Made by a program: the position numbers and the translations under genes. The notes beneath the pieces were generated by a model. That model saw only the letters and a list, made by a program, of their open reading frames with translations, was not told the origin of the DNA and ran no database searches. Source: an uncultured Prevotellaceae bacterium (GTDB taxonomy: Bacteria > Bacteroidota > Bacteroidia > Bacteroidales > Bacteroidaceae). From it: 64,000 nucleotides of DNA. The stretch lies in assembly GCA_900320565.1 (NCBI GenBank), contig ONSR01000009.1:1149-65148 (forward strand), given 5' to 3'. Shown piece after piece: positions 15,864 through 24,338 of the stretch (positions within the stretch are counted from its first letter, which is position 1; each line of letters opens with the position of its first letter).

Positions 15864-17267
15864 ATGACTATTGCTATTGTTACCTTGATGTTGCTGGGCT
15901 ATCTGCTCATCTGCACGGAACACATTACCCGCATCAACAAAGCCACCGTGGCGCTCTTCTGCGGAGTCTGGGGTTGGGTGCTCTACGTCTGCGTGGGCCC
16001 CTACTATATCGAAACGCTTCACGACAGCGTGTTCCGCGAATTCCTTGGCAGTCAGGACTATAGCATCAAGGCGGTCAACGAGTTCATCCGGCAGAAAGTC
16101 TTTGCCAGCCACATCGCCCAACTGACCAGCGTGGTGATGTATTTGCTGACGACGATGGCGATTGTAGATGTTCTGGCCAACAACGGATGCTTCGACCTCG
16201 TCACGAAACTTTGCCGAAGCCGTAGCACTTGGGTCGTCGTCACGATGCTCGCTCTCTGCAGTTTCGGACTCTCCGCCAACCTGGACAACCTGACTTCGGC
16301 AGTCGTGATGCTGATGGTGATGAACCAACTCGTGGTCAATCACAGGCAACGGATGCTCTTGGGCGCAATCATCGTGATAGCCACAAACTGCGGCGGTTGC
16401 TTCACCGTCATTGGCGACGTCACTTCCTTGCTCGTTTGGACGCGAGGAGCCGTCACTCCCACCAACTACACAGCCGCACTCGTCCTGCCCGCTCTCTTCG
16501 CCACTATCGTCCCCACCTACCTCATCGGCAGGAAACTTCCCGCTCACCTCGACCTGAAACGAAGCAGCGTAATGATGTTCCGAGGTGATGATGGCGACGT
16601 GAAACCTTGGCAACAAATCCTGATGCTCTTCCTCGGAATCGTCGGTTTGTGGTTCGTCCCGACCTTCTACAGGCTCACGAACCTGCCTCCTTTCCTTGGC
16701 GCTCTTTGCGTGCTTGGCGTGCTTTGGGTGGTGAACGAAGTCATCAACCGCAAACGCATCCTGAGCGACCAACCCCTTCAAGCCCGCACAAATCGCAGCC
16801 TCCAATATGAATTGATTCAGATGATTATGTTCTTCCTCGGCATAGGTCTCTGCGTGGACATCCTCATCGAAGTCGGAGCAATGAACAGCGTCAGAAGTTG
16901 GTGCGACGGAAATATACATAATATATATATAATGTCGCTCGTTCTGGGAGCCGTCAGCGCTGTAATGGACAACATTGCCCTCGTCATAAGCGGCATCTCC
17001 ATCTATCCCGTCCTGGACGGCGGAACAAGCGGAATGACCGAATACATGCAGAGTTTCGTGCAGAACGGACAGTATTGGCACCTCATCACGCTGAGCGGTT
17101 GCGTAGGCGGCTGCCTTTTGCCAATCGGAAATACGGCAGGCTATGCCCTCATGAAATCAGAGGATGTCACCATTTGGTGGTACCTGAAGCACATCACTTG
17201 GAAGGTGCTTCTCGGCTGGTTCGTCAGCCTCGGCATCTACTTCCTCGTAGATTATTTCCTGAGATAG
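15864..17267 (+). CDS. nhaD: NhaD-type sodium/proton antiporter
   Basis: An inner-membrane antiporter exporting Na+ (and Li+) for protons. 467 residues with about 12 hydrophobic helices. Family-typical stretches are 'ALCSFGLSANLDNLTSAVVMLM' and 'IVIATNCGGCFTVIGDVTSLLVWTRG', whose buried Asp and Asn/Thr line the ion path, and 'VSAVMDNIALVISGISIY' in the second half of the repeat. The start at 15864 directly opens the first helix. It is monocistronic, and a palindromic GC-rich repeat follows the stop. Confidence 0.9.
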   Translation: MTIAIVTLMLLGYLLICTEHITRINKATVALFCGVWGWVLYVCVGPYYIETLHDSVFREFLGSQDYSIKAVNEFIRQKVFASHIAQLTSVVMYLLTTMAIVDVLANNGCFDLVTKLCRSRSTWVVVTMLALCSFGLSANLDNLTSAVVMLMVMNQLVVNHRQRMLLGAIIVIATNCGGCFTVIGDVTSLLVWTRGAVTPTNYTAALVLPALFATIVPTYLIGRKLPAHLDLKRSSVMMFRGDDGDVKPWQQILMLFLGIVGLWFVPTFYRLTNLPPFLGALCVLGVLWVVNEVINRKRILSDQPLQARTNRSLQYELIQMIMFFLGIGLCVDILIEVGAMNSVRSWCDGNIHNIYIMSLVLGAVSAVMDNIALVISGISIYPVLDGGTSGMTEYMQSFVQNGQYWHLITLSGCVGGCLLPIGNTAGYALMKSEDVTIWWYLKHITWKVLLGWFVSLGIYFLVDYFLR

Positions 17268-17305
17268 AGCCTCACCCCCGCCCCATCTCCGAGGAGAGGG
17301 GAGCT
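17268..17305. repeat. GC-rich palindromic repeat after nhaD
   Basis: GCCCCATCTCCGAGGAGAGGGG forms an imperfect hairpin. It is similar to GC-rich palindromes near 51900, 52630 and 53040. It may also work as a weak terminator. Confidence 0.6.
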
Positions 17306-17320
17306 TCAGATGCCGTAATT

Positions 17321-17348
17321 ATGAATTATGAATTATGAATTATGAATT
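17321..17348. repeat. ATGAATT heptamers over the helicase start
   Basis: Four perfect copies, each containing an ATG in a different frame. Only the ATG at 17335 opens the helicase; those at 17321 and 17328 give MNYEL-stop and that at 17342 stops after two codons. Confidence 0.9.
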
Positions 17349-18642
17349 AAATCGCCTCGGCATCTCAGCCCTCAACGCCATGCAGCAAGACATGTTGCAA
17401 ACGGCTCGAAAGGGCGCGTCGGTAGTGCTTCTCAGTCCTACAGGCTCGGGCAAGACACTTGCATACCTGTTACCCTTGCTGGAGAAACTCGATGCGAAGA
17501 GCGACGACCTGCAGGCTCTCGTCATAGTTCCCTCGCGAGAACTGGCCATTCAGACAGCCGATGTGGCTCGCAGACTTTGTTCCGAACTCCGTGTCTGCGC
17601 TTGTTATGGAGGCCGTCCTGCAATGGAAGAGCATCAGCTTCTGAAGGGGCTTCGACCTCATCTTGTTGCTGCAACGCCAGGACGACTGCTCGACCATCTG
17701 CAGAAAGGCAATCTCCTTGCTGATTGCGTCAAGACCCTCGTCATAGATGAGTTCGACAAGTCCCTCGAGTTGGGCTTTCGCGAACAGATGCAGAGCATTA
17801 TCTCCCTACTCCCCTATCTGCAGCAACGCATTCTCCTCTCTGCAACCGATAGCGAAGATATCCCGTCGTTCGTGGGAACAGACAAGCATGTCCGCCTCAA
17901 TTTCCTTGACGGAGAGAGCGACGACCGCATCAGTCTCTTGGTCGTAAAGTCGCCCGAAAAGGACAAGCTGCAGACCTTGTATCGCTTGCTTTGCACGCTT
18001 GGAACGCAGAAGAGCCTCGTTTTTGTGGGCTACAGGGAGAGCGTGGAGCGCGTTGGAGGCTTCCTTGAAAAGCAAGGCATCATGGCCGGCATCTTTCACG
18101 GAGGCATGGAACAACGTGACCGCGAAAGGGCTCTCTACCGCTTCATGAACGGCTCATGCAACGTCTTCGTCAGCACAGACCTCGCTTCTCGAGGGTTGGA
18201 CATCACGGATGTCGATAATATCATCCACTACCACCTACCCTTGAACGAGGAAGCTTGCACGCATCGCAACGGTAGAACAGCAAGGTGGGACATGAAAGGA
18301 AGCGCCTATTTCATCCTCGGACCAGAAGAGAGTTTGCCTTCTTATATCGTTGAAGAGGTCGAAACCATTACTTTGCCCACCAAAGTTCCCAAGCCAGAAA
18401 AGCCGCTTTGGGTGACATTATATATAGGTAAAGGCAAGAAGGACAAGATAAGTCGAGGCGATATCGTGGGCTTCCTCACTAAGCAAGGCGGCCTCGAGAG
18501 CAGTCAAATCGGCAGAATCGACGTGCTGCCCCATTGGTCTTATGTAGCAGTGGAACGCGCTTCAGCAAGCAAACTCCTTAAAGACATCAAAGGTCTCAAA
18601 ATTAAGGGACAAAAGACGATTTATGCCTTAGCTGGGGATTAG
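17335..18642 (+). CDS. DEAD-box RNA helicase with DbpA-like C-terminal domain
   Basis: Unwinds RNA with ATP, probably in ribosome assembly. 435 residues: Walker A 'SPTGSGKT' (34-41), 'PSRELAIQ', 'ATPGRLLD', motif II as 'DEFD' (138-141), 'SATD' instead of SAT, then 'STDLASRGLDI' and 'HRNGRTAR'. The last 75 residues ('LWVTLYIGKGKKDKISRGDIVGFLTKQGG...IDVLPHWSYVAV') match the DbpA C-terminal RNA-binding domain, which in E. coli DbpA targets 23S rRNA. The first residues 'MNYEL' come from the ATGAATT repeat. Its stop overlaps the convergent oxidoreductase by 4 bases. Confidence 0.93.
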   Translation: MNYELNRLGISALNAMQQDMLQTARKGASVVLLSPTGSGKTLAYLLPLLEKLDAKSDDLQALVIVPSRELAIQTADVARRLCSELRVCACYGGRPAMEEHQLLKGLRPHLVAATPGRLLDHLQKGNLLADCVKTLVIDEFDKSLELGFREQMQSIISLLPYLQQRILLSATDSEDIPSFVGTDKHVRLNFLDGESDDRISLLVVKSPEKDKLQTLYRLLCTLGTQKSLVFVGYRESVERVGGFLEKQGIMAGIFHGGMEQRDRERALYRFMNGSCNVFVSTDLASRGLDITDVDNIIHYHLPLNEEACTHRNGRTARWDMKGSAYFILGPEESLPSYIVEEVETITLPTKVPKPEKPLWVTLYIGKGKKDKISRGDIVGFLTKQGGLESSQIGRIDVLPHWSYVAVERASASKLLKDIKGLKIKGQKTIYALAGD

Positions 18643-19670
18643 ACATCACTGATGTTCAGCAATGTCCCATAAGTCATTCTAAGCGAAGGCAGAGAAGTAA
18701 GGACATCGGAATGACTGTGCTCAATGGCGGACACAAATGCCTCGATTTCATTAAAGAAACCTTGCGAATAAATCTGATTGTTGGCTGGTATGGGAACTGC
18801 GTTATTGCGTTGATACAAGTGTTCTTCCAACGCATGATGGCGAATCATCTTATCTGTCGGAAGACCGAAAATACTGGAAGGTTTGGGCTCAAACATCAGT
18901 TCTTCCATTTGTTCTAAACGATAAATCCCAGAACGTGTGCAGATTTTCAAGGTTTCTTCCGAGCCCGTCCAACTATAGGCAGCAGAGAGTTCGAGCGTAC
19001 CTGCAACGTGTGGATGCTGAAGCATGAGTATGTATGAATCCTTTGCAACCTTCCTACATGCCAAGATTCCCGGCTGACCAAAGAGGTGACACACCAAGTC
19101 AACAGGATGGATATAAAGGTCAAGCAGGGCATCGCCTTCTGGATAAGCGCCCGTAAGGTAGTGCATATCATAGTTTAGAAGCTGCTCTCTGCCAAGCCTT
19201 TTCCTTAACAATCGAACTGCCGGAGCATACCGTTTCTGCATTCCTACCATAGCAACTGACGAGCCATATTGCCGCTGGAGGCTGATGAGGACATCAAGTT
19301 CATCTAATGTCTGGCAAGGAGGCTTTTCTATGAACAACGACTTCCCACTCTTCAAGACTTGTGAGGCAATGGAGAAATGAGCAGAGGGCAAGGCCGAGAC
19401 GAATACGCCCTTCACTTCCTCGTCGTTGAGAACCTCGTCGAGCGACACGGTAGCCTTAACAAGGGGATATTTCCTTTCTATTAACTTTGCCTTGTATGTT
19501 GTCGTAACACAAATATATTTCAACGATACTCCCAAATAACGAAGAACCGGGTAAAGATTGGTCAACGAGTGTTGTCCCATGCCAACGAAGGCATATTGAC
19601 ATTGGTACGTTTGGCGCAGATAATGTTCTGTACACTTACGCTTGAGGCTATAAATCAGTTTTTGTATCAT
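18639..19670 (-). CDS. Gfo/Idh/MocA-family oxidoreductase
   Basis: 343 residues. The N-terminal Rossmann domain carries 'YAFVGMGQHSLTNLYPVLRYLG' and 'VKGVFVSALPSAHFSIASQVLKSGKSLFIEKPP', the EKP signature of the family. The C-terminal half is the usual beta-sheet domain, with 'LLDLYIHPVDLVCHLFG' where a conserved Asp/His pair acts. Members oxidise or reduce sugars or related compounds with NAD(P). It overlaps the upstream radical SAM gene by 23 bases, so the two are translated together and may modify one substrate, perhaps a surface sugar. The substrate cannot be told. Confidence 0.85.
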   Translation of the reverse strand: MIQKLIYSLKRKCTEHYLRQTYQCQYAFVGMGQHSLTNLYPVLRYLGVSLKYICVTTTYKAKLIERKYPLVKATVSLDEVLNDEEVKGVFVSALPSAHFSIASQVLKSGKSLFIEKPPCQTLDELDVLISLQRQYGSSVAMVGMQKRYAPAVRLLRKRLGREQLLNYDMHYLTGAYPEGDALLDLYIHPVDLVCHLFGQPGILACRKVAKDSYILMLQHPHVAGTLELSAAYSWTGSEETLKICTRSGIYRLEQMEELMFEPKPSSIFGLPTDKMIRHHALEEHLYQRNNAVPIPANNQIYSQGFFNEIEAFVSAIEHSHSDVLTSLPSLRMTYGTLLNISDV

Positions 19671-20724
19671 TGCAATGTTTCATATGTTGTTTATATGTTT
19701 GCTTTTTGTCTGCTGTCCATTGATAAGAACCATAGAACTTCTCAATGAGCCACTTGGGAAACAGGCGTTCAATACTTCGCACAAGAATGATGTCGTACTT
19801 GCGATGGAAGTTAATCCAGCAATCGTTGCATTGTTGCGAATAGTGCTGTTGAGTCTGGCAGGCCATTGTCCCATTGAAAATATCATCTAGCGATTGCTTG
19901 TGAATGTTGCCCAAAAGGACATCAAGGTTCTGACAGAGCGGCACATCGCCATTGCTGTGAATGACAAGGTTGCTCATTATACTTTGGCAACGTAATCGCA
20001 GATGTCCGTTTCGCCACTGGTCATATAGTGCCACAAAATCATAGTTCTCCTGTGTGTCATGAATGCTTTGCGGGATATGTTTCACGAAATCAGAGGCTTT
20101 CAACAACTCGCTCGTGGTATCAAAGAAAGCCATTGTTCCATATATGCCGACACGAACATCCACGCCATAATGTTTGGCAACATCAATGACAAAGGCCATA
20201 TCTTCGAAAGAATTCCAAGGCGAAAGGCAGAACATCAACGACAATGGGACTTCATCCTTTAAGGCATCAACGACCTGAATCACCTTGTCATATCCATCTC
20301 TGCCTCGCATCCGCAAGTAACTTTCGCGGTTGCCATCGAGAGACAAATACAAATGTCGAGGATGATAAAGACGCACAGCATCTACGACACGGCGAGGTGC
20401 GAGGCAATTCGACAATAAAGTATAATTGGGGTGATGTTCGTGGAACCACGCCATGATTTCATTGGCCTGTGGATGCAAGATAAACTCTCCGCCTTCCAAA
20501 CCTACGGTTGTCCGACGGGTTACGCAGCGGCTCTCCATCACTCTTTTGATATCTTCGAGCAACAGATGCTCTGGTTGCTTTTGCCAAATGTTGCAATGCT
20601 TACATCTCGACTGGCAAAGTGTAGTTGAGTATATCATCAGCCCCGATAGCAGTTTGTGCCTCGGCCTTGCCATATTATTCAAATAGAGGAATCCGTTGTA
20701 TACATAATCAAAGATGTTGTACAT
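19648..20724 (-). CDS. Radical SAM protein with SPASM-like C-terminus
   Basis: 358 residues. The iron-sulfur motif CxxxCxxC is 'CQSRCKHC' (Cys37, 41, 44), followed by 'GLEGGEFILHP' (GGE block) and 'YLSLDGNRESYLRMRG'. The C-terminus has further cysteines ('GDVPLCQNLDVLLGNI', 'YSQQCNDCWINFHRKYD') as in SPASM-type auxiliary cluster domains. Such enzymes modify peptides or sugars by radical chemistry. No small peptide gene is apparent next to it, so a peptide substrate is not supported. It is paired with the oxidoreductase. No clear promoter is seen. Confidence 0.8.
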   Translation of the reverse strand: MYNIFDYVYNGFLYLNNMARPRHKLLSGLMIYSTTLCQSRCKHCNIWQKQPEHLLLEDIKRVMESRCVTRRTTVGLEGGEFILHPQANEIMAWFHEHHPNYTLLSNCLAPRRVVDAVRLYHPRHLYLSLDGNRESYLRMRGRDGYDKVIQVVDALKDEVPLSLMFCLSPWNSFEDMAFVIDVAKHYGVDVRVGIYGTMAFFDTTSELLKASDFVKHIPQSIHDTQENYDFVALYDQWRNGHLRLRCQSIMSNLVIHSNGDVPLCQNLDVLLGNIHKQSLDDIFNGTMACQTQQHYSQQCNDCWINFHRKYDIILVRSIERLFPKWLIEKFYGSYQWTADKKQTYKQHMKHCNDTKTDL

Positions 20725-20786
20725 AGTTTTCGTTGCATATTGTTCTCTATTTAATAAGTCCGATTATGCAACGAATGACTGCACCA

Positions 20787-22433
20787 CTACCATGTAAATC
20801 TTATGCCTAAAGGCAGGGAGAATGTAAACGGATGCTTAGTATAGTAAGTTTCGATGTTGCTGTCTGTTGGGATATAGTATCGCATACTTGGCTCGACAAA
20901 GAGGCCGATGCTTGGTGTCAGTTTATATTCAACGCCGATTCCTGTACCAATTGACCACTGCCAAGAAGCATGAATGCTTTCTCTATCAGTGCCTGATATC
21001 ACATCGTGCAAGTAATAACTCTTGCTCAGCGATGAGAAGACTGGGATTTCCGCTGTTATGCCAGCACTTGCATAAAGGCTCCATGCCTTTTTGTTATACA
21101 TATTATATATTCCCTTTACTGGGATTCCAAGATAGTGAATGGTTTGATGTTCGCGAATAGCATTACCGTCAGCTCCCATTTCGAAGTTGGAAACAAGACG
21201 GCTATAGTTCAGGCCTGACTCTAAACATATGCGATTGTTCAGACTGTACTTCAACGCCAACGAGCATGTGAAAGGCATATAATGGTGACTCGTTCGCATA
21301 ATCTTGTCTGTTTCTGGGCGATTGGCATTGTTCAAAGCCACATTCATGATAACACTACGCGTATGAGAATTGTCATCAGCAGGAAGTTCTGAAAGATATG
21401 CAGCATAGTCGCTCCAATTTTCGAACGTTATTGGCGACGCTGCCTCGCCTGTCGGACTTATCATCGGCGTCTCTGTAAAAGCATAAGGGAGATTTATGTA
21501 CTGTTCGCCAAGACTGCCTGCGTATGCGAGTTCAAGCGACCACCTTCGTTCATGATAGGTTTTCCGAACGGGATTATCACGGATAATGTCGGCCATGTCA
21601 TAATGCTGTATTGTCCCTATTTTGGGGGCGAGACGAACCGTATCGCTTTGTTCCTGGTCCTGCAAGGTGTCTGGCATTACCAGTTCCTGAGTTATTACAT
21701 CTTGCAAGGTGTCTGTAGCAACTGCCGTTACTTGATGCTTAGGCACAGAGGCAATTGCAGATCCTCCCGTCTTCTCATGATGCGATTCAACGGGAAGAGG
21801 CTTTTGCTTCTCCACGATAGGCTTTTCGTCTTTTGGGGCGACGCCATCTTTCCTGTACAGAATAAGGATAAGGGGGACAAGAAGCAATATGAATACAAGC
21901 CAGTATCGCCTCATCATCTTGCGAAGCATCTTCTTTGCGCGTGCCAATTGCGACGAGGATGAGTGTGGCTCAATGCCTAAGATGTTTGCGATTTCTTTGT
22001 GCGACAACCCTTCGAAGACAGAGAGACGGAATACCTTCCCATATCCCTCTGGCAACTTATCGACCAGACTTATTACCTCATCCAAAGGGATTCCTCTCAC
22101 GTCCTGTTCTTCCTCCTTTTCTGCAAGAAGGTTTGTTTCAGTTGATTCTTCAAGCAGGAAAGTCCGATGTGCATCTTGATAGTCTTTGTACTTCGAGGCA
22201 ACATTCCTCGTAATTGACATCATCCATGCTTCCGCTTTGCTATCGTCGCGCAGTTTCTCGAAAGAGGTAAAGATAACCACAAAAGCATCGTGCAACACAT
22301 CGCTGATGGTTTGCTCATCGGAGATATAACGTGAGCACACACCACGCATTCTGTGAGCGTACATCTTGTATAATTCGCCGAGAGCTTCCGAATCACCTTG
22401 TCTGCACCGTTCTATCAGCCATGTTATCTCCAT
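20787..22433 (-). CDS. ECF sigma factor fused to a membrane segment and an outer-membrane beta-barrel-like domain
   Basis: 548 residues from the ATG at 22433. Residues 1-85 are sigma region 2 ('DSEALGELYKMYAHRMRGVC', 'DVLHDAFVVIF', 'AWMMSITRNVASKYKD'); 118-175 are region 4 ('LPEGYGKVFRLSVFEGLSHKEIANILGI..SSSSQLARAKKMLRK'). A hydrophobic helix follows at about 178-193, then a proline/glutamate-rich linker and, from about 295, beta strands like the PF13568-type outer-membrane barrels ('SLALKYSLNNRICLESGLNYSRL', ending 'FSLPLGIRFTW'). The protein could thus run from the cytoplasm towards the outer membrane. How the sigma part would be freed is unknown. A longer frame to 22487 exists but lacks support. 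Promoter: minus-strand TAACTTTG at 22534-22527. Confidence 0.85.
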   Translation of the reverse strand: MEITWLIERCRQGDSEALGELYKMYAHRMRGVCSRYISDEQTISDVLHDAFVVIFTSFEKLRDDSKAEAWMMSITRNVASKYKDYQDAHRTFLLEESTETNLLAEKEEEQDVRGIPLDEVISLVDKLPEGYGKVFRLSVFEGLSHKEIANILGIEPHSSSSQLARAKKMLRKMMRRYWLVFILLLVPLILILYRKDGVAPKDEKPIVEKQKPLPVESHHEKTGGSAIASVPKHQVTAVATDTLQDVITQELVMPDTLQDQEQSDTVRLAPKIGTIQHYDMADIIRDNPVRKTYHERRWSLELAYAGSLGEQYINLPYAFTETPMISPTGEAASPITFENWSDYAAYLSELPADDNSHTRSVIMNVALNNANRPETDKIMRTSHHYMPFTCSLALKYSLNNRICLESGLNYSRLVSNFEMGADGNAIREHQTIHYLGIPVKGIYNMYNKKAWSLYASAGITAEIPVFSSLSKSYYLHDVISGTDRESIHASWQWSIGTGIGVEYKLTPSIGLFVEPSMRYYIPTDSNIETYYTKHPFTFSLPLGIRFTW

Positions 22434-22626
22434 CGTAAACGAGACTCTTCCTTCTATATAGTCCGATGAACTGCAAAAAGACTGCACGGTATTTGCGATT
22501 TTTTCTTGTTAGACACAAAACATATGCAAAGTTAGTTTATTTTAAACAATGTACAATCTCACGCATGCGTTTTCCTTGTGTTTTTGCACAAAATGCCATA
22601 TTAGTGTGCATATCTTTCAAAAAAAC

Positions 22627-22657
22627 TTGCACAAACGAGAGAATTGTGTTACCTTTG
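22627..22657 (+). promoter_or_regulatory. Promoter of the FadL-type porin gene
   Basis: TTG (22627), a 19-20-base spacer, TACCTTTG (22650-22657), 30 bases before the ATG. Confidence 0.65.
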
Positions 22658-22687
22658 CGGCCGATTTTAACCAATTTAAGGTAAAAA

Positions 22688-24127
22688 ATGAAAAAAACAG
22701 CACTTATTTTGATGGCTTTTGCCACAGTTAGTAACGCATTTGCAGGTGGTCTCCTGACCAACACCAATCAGAATGCAGCCTTCGTTCGTAACTTCGCTCA
22801 AGAAGGTAAGATTGACATCACAAGTATCTACGCCAACCCTGCTGGTGGTGCTTTCCTCGAGAACGGATGGCACTTGAGCCTCAACAACCAAACGGCTTTC
22901 CAGCAACGCAACATCGAGACGACTTTCCCGCTCTTCCAGTATAACACCGAAAACCCCAACACCACTCATCGTTTTGAGGGTAAGGCAACGGCTCCCGTGA
23001 TTCCTTCCTTTACCGTTTCTTATAATAAAGATAAGTGGAGTGTCTCCGCTCACTTTGCCATCTGTGGTGGTGGCGGCATGTGCAAGTTCGACAATGGACT
23101 GGGTTCCTTCGAGGCAGCTTATGCAGGAATGATTGTTCCAATGATGCAAACTCCTGGTGTTCTTTCTGGTCTCTTGACACAAGGACTTATAGCAAAAGGT
23201 TACGACAACGCAACCGCTTCCGCTCTTGCCGCTACAGGTCAGTTCAAGGGATACTCCGTCAATAGCTTCATGAAAGGTAAATCCTACCACTTTGGATTAC
23301 AACTCGGTGGAACATACAAGTTCACCGACAACATTGCAGGCTATGTTGGTGTTCGTGGAATATATGCAACTGCCAACTACAACGGTGCCGTCACTCCCAC
23401 TATCGCCTATAGCCTTCAGACTCCTGGAGGCGAAGTTAACAACACACAGGCACTCAACAACTACGGCATAGACCTCGACTGTGACCAGACAAGTTTCGGT
23501 GTAGCCATCATTCTTGGTGTTGACTGGAAGATTAACGACAAGTGGAATGTCTCTGCCAAATATGAAGCACCAACCAGATTGAACCTCAAAAACAACAGCG
23601 ACATAATTGTTACAGACGATATGGTAAAAGAAAAGGCTGCAGGCATTCTCAGTCAGTTCGAAGACGGCAAGAAGGTTCGCGAGGATATTCCCGCAATGCT
23701 TGCTCTGGGTGCACAGTACTCTCCCATCGAGAAGCTTCGTCTTAGCGCTTCTTACCACCAATTCTTCGACAAGGTTTCCACAAAGTTCCTCAACAAAGAG
23801 GAACTCATCGACCACAACACTCACGAGTTCCTTCTTGGTGCAGAATATGACATCTGCAAGTGGCTCACAGTTTCAGGTTCTTGGGAGACAACCCGTTACG
23901 GCATGAATGACGAGTTCATGAACGACCTCTCCTTCAACCTCTCGAACCACATGGTAGGTGCTGGCGTTCGTGTCAAAGCAAGCAAGAGACTCAACTTCGA
24001 CCTCGGTTATATGTGCACTTTCTATCAGAATCGTGAAGTCATCACACAGACCGCAGCAGGTCCCAAGACAGACGTTTACGACCGTAAGAACCACACCTTT
24101 GGCATCGGCGTTAACCTCGACCTCTAA
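22688..24127 (+). CDS. OmpP1/FadL-family outer-membrane transporter
   Basis: 479 residues. A signal peptide ('MKKTALILMAFATVSNAFA') is followed by 'GGLLTNTNQNAAFVRNFAQ...ITSIYANPAGGAFLENGWHLSLNNQ', the N-terminal hatch typical of FadL/TodX proteins, then alternating amphipathic strands ('LGVDWKINDKWNVSAKYEAPTRL', 'LALGAQYSPIEKLRLSASYHQFF') ending 'NHTFGIGVNLDL' with a hydrophobic-rich last strand. Family members pass fatty acids or other hydrophobic compounds across the outer membrane; the substrate here is unknown. It stands alone, followed by array C and a strong terminator. Confidence 0.92.
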   Translation: MKKTALILMAFATVSNAFAGGLLTNTNQNAAFVRNFAQEGKIDITSIYANPAGGAFLENGWHLSLNNQTAFQQRNIETTFPLFQYNTENPNTTHRFEGKATAPVIPSFTVSYNKDKWSVSAHFAICGGGGMCKFDNGLGSFEAAYAGMIVPMMQTPGVLSGLLTQGLIAKGYDNATASALAATGQFKGYSVNSFMKGKSYHFGLQLGGTYKFTDNIAGYVGVRGIYATANYNGAVTPTIAYSLQTPGGEVNNTQALNNYGIDLDCDQTSFGVAIILGVDWKINDKWNVSAKYEAPTRLNLKNNSDIIVTDDMVKEKAAGILSQFEDGKKVREDIPAMLALGAQYSPIEKLRLSASYHQFFDKVSTKFLNKEELIDHNTHEFLLGAEYDICKWLTVSGSWETTRYGMNDEFMNDLSFNLSNHMVGAGVRVKASKRLNFDLGYMCTFYQNREVITQTAAGPKTDVYDRKNHTFGIGVNLDL

Positions 24128-24147
24128 TATCACCAGCTAAGTCACAA

Positions 24148-24213
24148 AAGATGGCGTGTCGAATTGACCAAGATGGCGTGTTAAGTTTATTAACTTAACG
24201 TGCCAAGTTCCAA
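24148..24213. repeat. 22-bp tandem array C (3 units)
   Basis: Three 22-bp units (core GATGGCGTGTTAAG), starting 21 bases after the porin stop. The third is in inverted sense (CTTAACGTGCC), so TTAAGTTTATTAACTTAA forms a short palindrome. Confidence 0.75.
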
Positions 24214-24228
24214 CGCCTGATACTTCTA

Positions 24229-24263
24229 CACCGTTCGAATGAAAAGTCGAACGGTGTTTTTTT
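24229..24263 (+). terminator. Rho-independent terminator of the FadL-type gene
   Basis: CACCGTTCGA, 8-base loop, TCGAACGGTG, then TTTTTTTG. A perfect 10-bp stem. Confidence 0.93.
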
Positions 24264-24273
24264 GCTTGTTTAT

Positions 24274-24304
24274 TTTGTAATCTCAACTAAAGTTCGTATC
24301 TTTG
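24274..24304 (+). promoter_or_regulatory. Promoter of the ileS operon
   Basis: TTTG (24274-24277), a 19-base spacer and TATCTTTG (24297-24304). Confidence 0.75.
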
Positions 24305-24338
24305 CAGCCCAAAAGAAAATATAAATCAAAAACACTAT

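Noticed and set aside
15855..17081. 408-residue minus-strand open frame
   Set aside because: Opposite nhaD; His/Glu/Asp-rich sequence typical of a reverse reading of membrane-protein codons.
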